Source: UBA1737 sp045653225 (GTDB lineage: Bacteria > Bacillota_I > Bacilli_A > ML615J-28 > CAG-313). From it: DNA of 64,000 nt. The DNA is taken from NCBI GenBank assembly GCA_045653225.1, contig JAZOLP010000062.1:1-64000 (forward strand), written 5' to 3'. The number at the start of each line of letters is the position of its first letter. Within the stretch, counting starts at the first letter, position 1. Below, piece by piece: positions 39,514 through 48,300 of this stretch. A program made the position numbers and the translations under genes. Below the pieces are notes generated by a model that saw nothing but the letters and a program-made list of their open reading frames with translations, did not search any database and was not told where the DNA came from.

Positions 39514-41674
39514 GAAATGTTCTGCTTAATATTTCTTGCTTTTGTTCTTTTGTTAGAGAATTAAACAGAACTGCATATCCACTAATTCTAATTGTTAAGT
39601 TTGGATAGCTTTCAGGGTGTTCAATAGCATCTTCTAATGTTTCTTTGTTAAACACATTTACATTAATATGATGTCCATTTTTTTCAAAATATCCATCTAA
39701 AATTGTACACAAATTATTCACTTGTTCTTTTGTATTTTTACCAAGCACAGAAGGAATAATTGTAAACGTATTTGAAATACCGTCATCACAGAACTGATAA
39801 GGTATTTTCGCAACTGAATTTAAAGAGGCAAGAGCGCCATTTTCTTCTCTTCCGTGGAGTGGGTTCGCGCCAGGAGCAAATGGAGCATATGCCTTTCTAC
39901 CATCTGGAGTTGCGCCAGTTTTCTTTCCGTACATAATATTAGATGTTATTGTAAGTATAGATAAAGTTGGTTTTGCGTTTCTATAAAGCCATTGTGCTTC
40001 TAAGAAATACTTAAAATAAGTAGCAACTTGAAGCCCTAACGCATCTGATTCATCTATATCATTACCATATTTAGGAAAATCGCCTTCAATTTTAAAATCA
40101 ATAGCAATTCCTTCTTCATTTCTTATCGGTATTACTTTTGCGAATTTAATACTTGCTAAACTATCGGACATTACTGAATAGCCTGCAATACCAAAAGCCA
40201 TTAATCTATCTTCTAAATGAGTATCGTGTAGAGCCATTTGAATTGATTCATACGCATACTTATCGTGCATAAAATGAATTACATTATTTGCATCTGAATA
40301 AATTCTTGCCAATTCGCGCAATACATATAAATAATTTTCATAAACTTCTTTAAAATCAAGAGGAGATTTTGTTAATTTTGGAACACCTTTAATTACTAAT
40401 TCTCCTGTTCTTTCGTCTTTACCCTCGTTAATTGCATATAATAGAGCCTTGGCTAAATTACATCTTGCACCGAAGAATTGCATTTGTTTACCAGTTTTCA
40501 TCGCAGAAACGCAACAAGCAATAGAATAATCATTTCCATATTTTGGTCTCATTAAATCATCATTCTCATATTGAATTGCACAAGTCTTAATAGACATTTC
40601 TGCACAATATTTTTTAAAGTTTTCAGGTAGCTTTTCGCTCCATAAAACAGTTAAATTTGGTTCTGGTGCCGCACCTAAATGCTCTAGCGCGTGTAAAAAT
40701 CTAAAAGAAGTTTTTGTTACTAATGATTGTTCATCGTTAAGCATACCACCTATTGCTTCAGTTACCCAAGTAGGATCTCCTGCGAATAATTCATCATAAG
40801 CAGAAGTGCGCAAATGACGAATAAATCTTAATTTTATAATAAACTGATCTATTAACTCTTGAGCTTCTTGCTCGGATATAATATCATTTTTTAAATCATT
40901 CTCAATATAAATATCAATAAAAGTTGATACTCTGCCGAGAGAGGTTGCCGCGCCATTACTTTCTTTTGCACCAGCAAGATAAGCAAAATAAATTGCTTGA
41001 ATTGCGTCTCTCGCGTTTGTAGCTGGCTTGTTAATCATAATACCATATCTGGCCGCCATTGTTGTTAATTCGCGCAATGCTTTAATTTGCATAGATACTT
41101 CTTCTCTTAATTGTATATCACGCATATCTAAATTTGCAAAATCTTTTTGCTTTTGTTCGATTAAATAATCTGTGCCATAAAGTGCTACTCTGCGATAGTC
41201 TCCTATGATGCGGCCGCGTCCATAGGCATCTGGTAAGCCAGTTATTAACCCATTGTGTCTAGCTTTAAGAACTTCTTCTGAATAAGCATCAAATACTCCT
41301 TCATTATGAGTTTTTCTAAATTGGTGAAACAAATCTAATTCATAAGGAGTTGTTAAATCGTGTTCTCGCAAACATTGCTTAACCATTCTTATTCCACCGT
41401 ATGGGTTAATGATTCTTTTAAGTGGGGTATCTGTTTGAAGCCCCACTATTACTTCATTATCTTTATCTATATAGCCAGGTTGAAAATTATCTATTCCAGA
41501 AAACGCTTCTGTTTCAATATCTAATACTCCACCTGCTTCTTGTTCTTGTCTTAATAAATCTTTACATTTATCCCATAATTTTTGAGTTTTTTCTGTTATT
41601 GGTTGAAGAAAACTACTGTCTCCTAAATATTCAGTATAATTATTCTCAATAAATTTATTTACATTAATAGACAT
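39500..41674 (-). CDS. pflB: Pyruvate formate-lyase (formate C-acetyltransferase) (724 aa)
   Basis: Converts pyruvate + CoA to acetyl-CoA + formate with a glycyl radical. Diagnostic features: paired active-site Cys in NDYSIACCVSAMKTGKQMQF, the following FFGARCNLAKALLYAINEGK, and the C-terminal radical loop TIRISGYAVLFNSLTKEQKQ ending SRTFHGGL. Length is near that of bacterial PflB (about 740-760) and the gene is intact. The ATG at 41674 has AAAAGGAGG upstream; an upstream in-frame codon at 41695 lies before that site. It follows nrdD by 17 bases in the same transcript. A phage-encoded PFL is unusual. No PFL-activating enzyme was seen, so the host enzyme or NrdG would have to activate it. Confidence 0.92.
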   Translation of the reverse strand: MSINVNKFIENNYTEYLGDSSFLQPITEKTQKLWDKCKDLLRQEQEAGGVLDIETEAFSGIDNFQPGYIDKDNEVIVGLQTDTPLKRIINPYGGIRMVKQCLREHDLTTPYELDLFHQFRKTHNEGVFDAYSEEVLKARHNGLITGLPDAYGRGRIIGDYRRVALYGTDYLIEQKQKDFANLDMRDIQLREEVSMQIKALRELTTMAARYGIMINKPATNARDAIQAIYFAYLAGAKESNGAATSLGRVSTFIDIYIENDLKNDIISEQEAQELIDQFIIKLRFIRHLRTSAYDELFAGDPTWVTEAIGGMLNDEQSLVTKTSFRFLHALEHLGAAPEPNLTVLWSEKLPENFKKYCAEMSIKTCAIQYENDDLMRPKYGNDYSIACCVSAMKTGKQMQFFGARCNLAKALLYAINEGKDERTGELVIKGVPKLTKSPLDFKEVYENYLYVLRELARIYSDANNVIHFMHDKYAYESIQMALHDTHLEDRLMAFGIAGYSVMSDSLASIKFAKVIPIRNEEGIAIDFKIEGDFPKYGNDIDESDALGLQVATYFKYFLEAQWLYRNAKPTLSILTITSNIMYGKKTGATPDGRKAYAPFAPGANPLHGREENGALASLNSVAKIPYQFCDDGISNTFTIIPSVLGKNTKEQVNNLCTILDGYFEKNGHHINVNVFNKETLEDAIEHPESYPNLTIRISGYAVLFNSLTKEQKQEILSRTFHGGL

Positions 41675-41691
41675 TGATTTTCCTCCTTTTC

Positions 41692-42660
41692 TCAAAATTT
41701 ATGTTTTACTCTTAATTCTGTTTCTTGAACTTTTCCTTTATTAAATGCAGTTGTATAATTTCCTGTCAAATAACCTGTTACTCTTCTTAACTGTTGAATG
41801 TGTTCACTACCGCACACAGGGCAGTATTTATTAAACTCGTCTAAATATCCACAATCCAAGCAAGCGTCATTTGGGACATTGATCGCGAAATAAGGTATAT
41901 CCTTGTCCATAGCATAATTTATAATTTGCTCAATTGCAGATAAGTTATTTTTAACACTACCATCTAACTCTACATAAGTAATACATCCCGCACTTGAATA
42001 ACCAGTTAATTGAGATTCTATGTCAATTTTATCAAATGGTGACATTTCTTTCCAAACTGGAACATGCATCGAATTAGTAAAGAATGCTTTATCACTAACA
42101 TTTTCGATTACTCCATATTTATCTTTAAATTTTTGCATAGCAGTAAAACAAAGATTTTCTGCAGGAGTATAATATACACCAAAGTTAAGTTTATACTCTT
42201 CTTTGAATGAAGCGCATTTATCTTTAAATAATTGTTCAATTCTTTTAGCCAATACCATACCCTCTTCAGTTGTATGGTCTGTACCAATTAAAATTTGAAG
42301 TGTTTCCGCAAGACCAAGTTGCCCAATCGCAAGAGTTCCGTGTTTGAGTGCGCTTCTAATTCCCTCTTCTGGCACATAACCAGCCATTAAATTATTTTCA
42401 TACATAAATTTGGCTGAGTCTGGACTTTGCGAACAAATATATTCAAATCTTTCTAATAAGATGTCTTTTGCGTCGTGAATTTTTCTATTTAAAAGATTTA
42501 AGAATACTACTTCTAAATCTTCTTCTTGTCCTTCTTCCTCACACATTTCTTTAGCCATCATAGCCAATGTAGGAAGAATAATTGTTACAGGACATATATT
42601 ACCTCTACCATCTTTAAGCTGGCCAAAACCATTAATATCCCAGCCGTTTGCCGTTCTGCA
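41692..42660 (-). CDS. nrdD: Anaerobic ribonucleoside-triphosphate reductase NrdD, exon 2 (322 codons)
   Basis: C-terminal half of the class III reductase. It begins with the TGC codon of CRTANGWDINGFGQL, the conserved Cys loop that holds the catalytic thiyl radical, and ends with a zinc site (CLDCGYLDEFNKYCPVCGSE, two CxxC pairs) and the glycyl-radical loop RRVTGYLTGNYTTAFNKGK. The 5' end is set by the intron's 3' splice site (intron ends in G at 42661). An isolated ATG at 42663 is a coincidence of the junction. Joined to exon 1 in frame it gives 740 residues. Overlaps pfl's leader by a few bases. Confidence 0.93.
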   Translation of the reverse strand, partial: CRTANGWDINGFGQLKDGRGNICPVTIILPTLAMMAKEMCEEEGQEEDLEVVFLNLLNRKIHDAKDILLERFEYICSQSPDSAKFMYENNLMAGYVPEEGIRSALKHGTLAIGQLGLAETLQILIGTDHTTEEGMVLAKRIEQLFKDKCASFKEEYKLNFGVYYTPAENLCFTAMQKFKDKYGVIENVSDKAFFTNSMHVPVWKEMSPFDKIDIESQLTGYSSAGCITYVELDGSVKNNLSAIEQIINYAMDKDIPYFAINVPNDACLDCGYLDEFNKYCPVCGSEHIQQLRRVTGYLTGNYTTAFNKGKVQETELRVKHKF

Positions 42661-43482
42661 CATGTTAATCCGATGTTACCATCGGCACTGACTATATCTT
42701 CTCCAATTATTTGGAGTCTTCCGCTTCGAATGTGCGCCTATCTCACATTCTACTCCCTTACATTCATCAGGGATAGTCGATACACTTTATTCATTATAAT
42801 ATTCAAAAATCCAAGTATTTTTATATGGACTTTTTACTTGTCCATTGAGTCGAGTGGTAATAGAAGTTTTTCCATTTTGTATTCCGCAGGCTCTGGCGCA
42901 ACCAATTACTGTATCGAAAATATCAACTTCATTTGTAATTATATTGGTTCGTTTGACTTTTTGAGCCATCGGGTTTTTCCCACCCAATTTTGTTTGTCTA
43001 ATTTTTTCTTTAATTTCATTCATTTCTTCATCTGTTTTAGAAAGATATGTATTTCCACCGCATTTATAAATAGCGCTAGTTTCATTATATCCCTCTTTAA
43101 CAGCATTATAAAATTGAATCCAATATTGCTCTTTGAAATTTAATTCTTCTTGATTTTCTGCTGTATCAATTTCTTCTATAACAAAATTTTCTTTGCCGTA
43201 TTTTCTAATTGCTCGAGCAAAATGCGTATCAAGAATGTTATTTAATGCGTCATTTATATGACGATGAAATCTTGCTTCGATAGGCCTAATACTTTGACCT
43301 ATATATACTTTGTTGTTTTGAATATTTGTAATTTTATATATCCACATAGAAACTCCTTTCTATTGAATATTATAATGAATCTTAGCACGGTCTCATCCAC
43401 GTGGGACCTAACCGTTAGCCCGCAATCGCGGACACCCTCGGGCGAGGTTCAAAAGATTTTACATGGGCTGTAGTTTTCACTT
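42661..43482 (-). mobile_element. Group I intron in nrdD (822 nt) carrying a GIY-YIG endonuclease
   Basis: 5' splice site after the U of GGU (43483): exon ATGGGT pairs with the intron's internal guide GCCCAT (43468-43463), giving P1 with a U-G at the splice site. Core elements near the 3' end include the group I S-type sequence AAGATATAGTC (42700-42690) and a P9-like hairpin CCGATG-GTAA-CATCGG (42685-42670). The last intron base is G (42661). The endonuclease gene lies in a peripheral loop (42787-43347). Removing 43482-42661 joins TMG to CRT in frame. The intron is thus placed precisely before the catalytic Cys codon of nrdD. Confidence 0.9.
42787..43347 (-). CDS. Intron-encoded GIY-YIG homing endonuclease (186 aa)
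   Basis: Residues 1-80 are a GIY-YIG nuclease: WIYKITNIQNNKVYIGQSIR contains the paired Tyr motifs, then RFHRHINDAL with conserved Arg/His and a Glu-bearing WIQFYNAVKEGYNE. The C-terminal half (EEMNEIKEKIRQTKLGGKNP, FDTVIGCARACGIQNGKTSI) matches NUMOD-type DNA-binding modules. AAAGGAG precedes the ATG. Its role would be to cut intron-less nrdD alleles and so spread the intron. Confidence 0.92.
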   Translation of the reverse strand: MWIYKITNIQNNKVYIGQSIRPIEARFHRHINDALNNILDTHFARAIRKYGKENFVIEEIDTAENQEELNFKEQYWIQFYNAVKEGYNETSAIYKCGGNTYLSKTDEEMNEIKEKIRQTKLGGKNPMAQKVKRTNIITNEVDIFDTVIGCARACGIQNGKTSITTRLNGQVKSPYKNTWIFEYYNE

Positions 43483-44736
43483 ACCCATTGTGCTCATATA
43501 TGTTCTAGGGTCGTCAGGATCGTATCCAGCATTGCCGCTCCAATCTACATTACAGTAATTTGGATATAATCTTGTTGCAGTTGATTTAAGAGCCAACTGA
43601 TATAAATCATAATTAGGGGTACCTGGTTTATCATTTACACCTTTCATATATTGAAAAATTTGACAAGGGAAAACAGATGTTCTATGCGATTTTCCAAGTC
43701 CTTCAATTGTTCCTTCTAAAATAGCTTTTGTAACCATTCTTCCCTCAACTAGAGTACAAGTACCATAGTTAATTGAACTAAATGGAAGCTGATTTCCGCT
43801 ACGAGATTGTAAAGTATTAAGATTATGAAGCATACCTTCAACTGCTTGTTTTAATTCTCTTTCTGTCATATCCATAGCATATATATAAACATTTGGAAAA
43901 TAATTTATATAACATTCGTTAAATATAGAAGTTTCATTTGTTACGTAGTTAAATACTACTGCATCATACGGATTTTCAAACATTTCAATATATTTTAAAC
44001 CATCCACATAGTGCTTATAGAAACTTTTTCTTACATACGGAACCATACTCCAATCCAAGTGAGAACAACTTACACCGCCAAACTGTTGTAAACTTTGTAT
44101 CTGAAAAATAACTGCCAATAGTTGAAATGCTGTATTGATTGAACTTGCGGGGCGCACATCTGTTTGTCTCGTATTGAAACCATTCGCAAGTAAATGATCA
44201 ATAGGAACAGTTAAACAGTTATGATTACCAAGTACATATTGATCTAGGTCGTGAGTATAAATTTTATTATTAAGATGATTATCTTTTGTTTTTTTGCTTA
44301 CTAAATAATTTAAAGCGTAGTCTTTATTCATTACGCTCGCGGCTTCGCCATTTCTTCCACCGAAAGATTTTTCATCTACATTTGCATTTTGATTTTTAAT
44401 ATCTTGTGCTTGAAGCTTTTTACCTATCTCTTTATGTAACGCGCTTTTCGCATTACGAGCAATACTTCTTTTTTCTCTATATATAATATAAGCTTTTGCA
44501 ACATCTAATCTTTCACTTTGCATAAGCTTTTGCTCAACTAAATCTTGTATTTTTTCTATATCCCAATCACTTACATAGTGAGTATATTCTTCATAGATTT
44601 CTTCTGCGATATCTTGAGCAATTTCCTCTGAATAAATTTGTCCATCTACTTCTTCAAAAGCTTTATTTATTGCTTTTATAATATTGTCTTTACAAAACTC
44701 TACAAGAGTTCCGTCTCTTTTAATTATCATCTTCAT
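43483..44736 (-). CDS. nrdD: Anaerobic ribonucleoside-triphosphate reductase NrdD, exon 1 (418 codons)
   Basis: Reduces ribonucleoside triphosphates to dNTPs without oxygen, using a glycyl/thiyl radical. Residues 1-95 are an ATP cone (IIKRDGTLVEFCKDNIIKAI, VAKAYIIYREKR) for allosteric control. Next come conserved NrdD segments HDLDQYVLGNHNCLTVPIDH (containing the second substrate-site Cys), RPASSINTAF and GTPNYDLYQLALKSTATRLY. The exon ends YMSTMG at 43483; the unspliced reading continues only one more codon (AAG) to a TGA at 43477. GGAGG precedes the ATG. Order in the transcript: gmk, nrdD, pfl, mini-gene, unknown, nrdG. Confidence 0.93.
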
Positions 44737-44754
44737 TGCTACCTCCTACTAAAT

Positions 44755-44796
44755 ATTGTGTGCGGCAGACGATACCGCACTATATTTAGGTTTTGT
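44755..44796 (-). promoter_or_regulatory. Hairpin between guanylate kinase and nrdD
   Basis: On the minus strand CTAAATATAGTGCGG and CCGCACACAATATTTAG pair imperfectly (GTGCGG/CCGCAC core, TAAATAT/ATATTTA outer stem). No T-run; possibly an mRNA processing site or leader structure that separates gmk from nrdD. Confidence 0.5.
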
Positions 44797-44801
44797 TAGA
44801 A

Positions 44802-45386
44802 TTAGATTGTCCATTCTTGCCCACAGAGAACAGTATCAATTTGGTGAATGGTATCGGAAAATTCCCAGCGTGTGTTATTTTTGAACTTCGACACGATTGG
44901 GAATTCGTCTTCATTTTCTGTGATTTGAAAATCTGCTTTGTCAGTAGAAAATCTTCTAATAATTTCTTCAATATCTGGATTTTCTTCTCTGCTAAGCTGA
45001 CGAATTAATCTTTCTTTGTCTGTTGCTTCAATATAAGCAACTTTTAAATCGATTCTGTCGTCCCAACTTAGTATTTGAATACCCTCTGGGTTTAACACAA
45101 GTAAATTAATTTTTTCTTCATCTAAAGACATAATTGGAGTACCATAGGCCCAATTATTAAAACAAGTTGCTTCAAGCATTCTATTGTTATCTAATTCTCT
45201 TAAAAAGGTTTCAGGAGTTAAAAAATGATAATCAACTCCATTAACTTCTCCCTCTCTTGGAGGTCGAGTAGTCGCGGAAACTACTCGATTAAATTTATGC
45301 GGTCTAAGCTTTAATAATTCTTTAGCTATTGTATCTTTTCCGCTTCCCGCTTTGCCCATAATAGCTAAAACTTTAAGCTTCTTCAT
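44802..45386 (-). CDS. gmk: Guanylate kinase-like (d)NMP kinase (194 aa)
   Basis: Phosphorylates (d)GMP to (d)GDP. The P-loop is AIMGKAGSGKDTIAKEL (residues about 8-22) and the GMP-binding signature SATTRPPREGEVNGVDYHFL follows at about 40-60; EATDKERLIRQLSREENPD carries the lid-region Arg residues. Length fits the family. The ATG at 45386 is nine bases after GGAG, better spaced than the ATG two codons earlier (45392). It overlaps the polymerase gene by about 14 bases, so the two are coupled and supply dNTP precursors. Confidence 0.9.
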   Translation of the reverse strand: MKKLKVLAIMGKAGSGKDTIAKELLKLRPHKFNRVVSATTRPPREGEVNGVDYHFLTPETFLRELDNNRMLEATCFNNWAYGTPIMSLDEEKINLLVLNPEGIQILSWDDRIDLKVAYIEATDKERLIRQLSREENPDIEEIIRRFSTDKADFQITENEDEFPIVSKFKNNTRWEFSDTIHQIDTVLCGQEWTI

Positions 45387-48300
45387 CTTCATATTCTCCT
45401 TTATATCGTTCCTCTTGAAGAACTATATCTCCTTTGTTGTCTATATCTAAAATTCTATATAGTTGGTGGCCGCCTGTTGCAGTATATTTTTTAGCAACAA
45501 AATCATCGCCTCGTCTAATACCTTGAATCAACAGCATATTGCCTCGAGTGAACCAGCTTTTTTCCATAACTTTTTTCTTTCCATCTGCTTGTCTTTCAGA
45601 AATCTGTTTATCGAACAATGAAAAATATTCTTTTCCAAACTTAACATTAACGACGCCATCGTTTGTTAATAATGAAATAGTTGATTTAATTTTATTTTTT
45701 GCAATACAAGTACCTGCTATTTTATATATTTTATAAATAGGAATTAATGCTTCTTTTCTTCTGATGGTATAATCAATATCAGGCTCTTCGTTTAACTCAA
45801 AGAAACTTGATATCCCATACTTAGTATCATCTAAATCAATTAATTCATGATCGTGGTAATAGAAACTTAATGATTCCATTTCCCATTTTGAAATATTACC
45901 TTTACCCGCGTACTTTGCCCAATCTTCTAAAAATACTTGATTATTTAAAGATTGTAAAATTTCTTTTTGCTCTGCTGATAACCAGGCGCGAGCCGCGTCC
46001 ATAACTTTCTGATACTTCTTATCCCAAGCTTTTACTCCAATTCCAAGTTGACCGTCTATTGAAGCTACTCCATCAAAGTTATCCATAAAGAAAACCTCTG
46101 CGGCTTGATCAAAAATATAGTTTTCACCTTTTTTGCATTTTGCTTTTAAATATTTGTTAAAATGATATACAGATTTTTCAAAATTTAATTCTTTTGGAAC
46201 CAAATCTCTTTTTATTAATGTTGGGAAATTTTGTAAATTAAGTTTACTTTTTAAATCTGATGTCTTATAAACATATCTTGCCATTAAATGTTTTCTATCT
46301 TCAAACTTATCAAAAGCTCCCGCTTTAATTAACGATATGGTTTGAGTTTTATTCGTTTTTACTTTTGACATAAAATCATCAAAATCATTATATGGTCTAT
46401 TGCTAATAATTTCTTGAACCAAATCATCGCCAATATTAGCTATTGCTTTTAAACCAAATAAAATTTCATTGTTTTCAATATCTGGAATAAAACCAAAATC
46501 AGATTTATTAATATCTGCTAGCGATACTTTAATTCCTGAGGTGCGGATATCACCTATCGCTTTTGCTATTTTATCATATTTTGTTGTATCGCCCTTATCA
46601 GGGTCTACTGCGCCACTATTAACAATTAAACACGCGGTATTCCAATATATAGGTTTCCAATTTGTCGCGAGAAACGCGTCCTGTACACCTACAAACGAGT
46701 ATGGGAGAGAGTGATTAATTGAAAATGCATAACCTAGAGACGGAGCTATCGCAGCTTCCCATACATAGTTAGCCTCCAGAGTATTTGGTATATGCGCGAA
46801 TAACTGTTCTTTTAATTCTGGAATTTTATCCATTTGCTTCTTCGCAACAATTTTACGCGCGGCATTTGCTTCACCCAGTGTAAATCCGGCGATATCAGGA
46901 TCCATAAGAATTTGCATCATTTGTTCCTGCATTGGTACGCATCCATAATATTCATCACAATATTTATGCAAGGCTGTGCGCATTTTATCACCAACTCCAG
47001 CGCTGCGCATTTCATCTTCAAAAACATCTAATCCTTCGTGCTGAATACGATAAAACTTGTCTTGCTGAGATTCTTTACCTTTTTCGCTCATTAATCTCAT
47101 CATCGCGGAAGCCGCGGTCATTTCAAGAATATTTTGTGGTTTAAGCTTTTTAGCTATTGCTAAACCAACACCTGTACAAAATTGGAATATATCTAAAACT
47201 TCTCCGTTTCCTATTGCATCCCAAATTTTTTGATTCGATAAATCAAGTTTTTCTGGATGTAAATATTGATTATATACTTCTCTAATTGAGAGATTATCTG
47301 GTATTTCTTTATATATTTGAAGCATTTTCATTGCTTGAATAATTTTATCGCATACTTCTGTAACAAGAAAGTCATACTTTGTGTCTCCGCAAGCTTCTGC
47401 CTCGTGAAGATCAAATTGAGTAACTAAGTCTCCTGATGGGGTTCTCATGATCGCTGAAGTTTCATATAATGTGTCATCATATAATATTACACCAGACGCG
47501 TGACTCGAACGGCCGCATATAATTCCTTCAATAGATAACATAATATCCAAAAGTCCTGGATACATACTTACTTCTTTTATAAAAGTTTTATTTGGTTTTC
47601 TATCTTTTTCTGGATTACCATAAATAGTATCTTTAAGTGAGAAGATAAAACCTCTTTCTTGTTCTATTAATGAACTTATATATTGCGCGACATCAACATC
47701 AATTCCGCTTGGATATTCTTCACTTCTGTATCCGCGGCACGCGGTTAATATCGCACTTTTTGTTGTTTCAGTTTTAAATGTACTAACTTGAACAAGCCCT
47801 AACTCTCCACGCTCCTCGCGAATTTTTGAGAAGATGAGTGGTCTTGCAGACGGGGCCAGATCTATATCTATATCCGGTAATTCTGCACGCTCGCGATTAA
47901 GAAAACGCCATTCAGGTAAGTTCCATCTCATTGGGTCTAATTGAGTAATACCCATACAATAATTTGAAAGATAGCCAGTTGCGCTACCTCTACCTGGTCC
48001 TACGATACTTCCGCACTCCCAGAATAAATTAATGTAATGTTGAAGAGTATTAAAATAAGCAAACAAACAATCTTCTAATTGTTCGCCTATAAACTTAATA
48101 ACCGAAGCTTCTTCTTCTACTCTTGCTAAATACCTATCATCGCTAAACTTACCCATATTCATTAAACCATTTAAAACTTCATTAGCCCAATATCTCTCTT
48201 GAATTTCATTTGATAATAATAACGAATGAATTGTTGGGTAATTATTGTCTAATTCATCACGAACACTATTATTAACACCAAAATGTGAAAGTGATTTAGG

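Noticed and set aside
42526..43143. Long plus-strand open frame opposite the intron and its endonuclease
   Set aside because: It is antisense to a clear GIY-YIG gene and nrdD exon 2, rich in Ser/Phe as expected of a shadow, and has no start signals.
42661..43477. nrdD as a broken pseudogene
   Set aside because: The interruption has a full set of group I intron features and the two halves join in frame at a conserved motif, so a functional spliced gene is the better reading.
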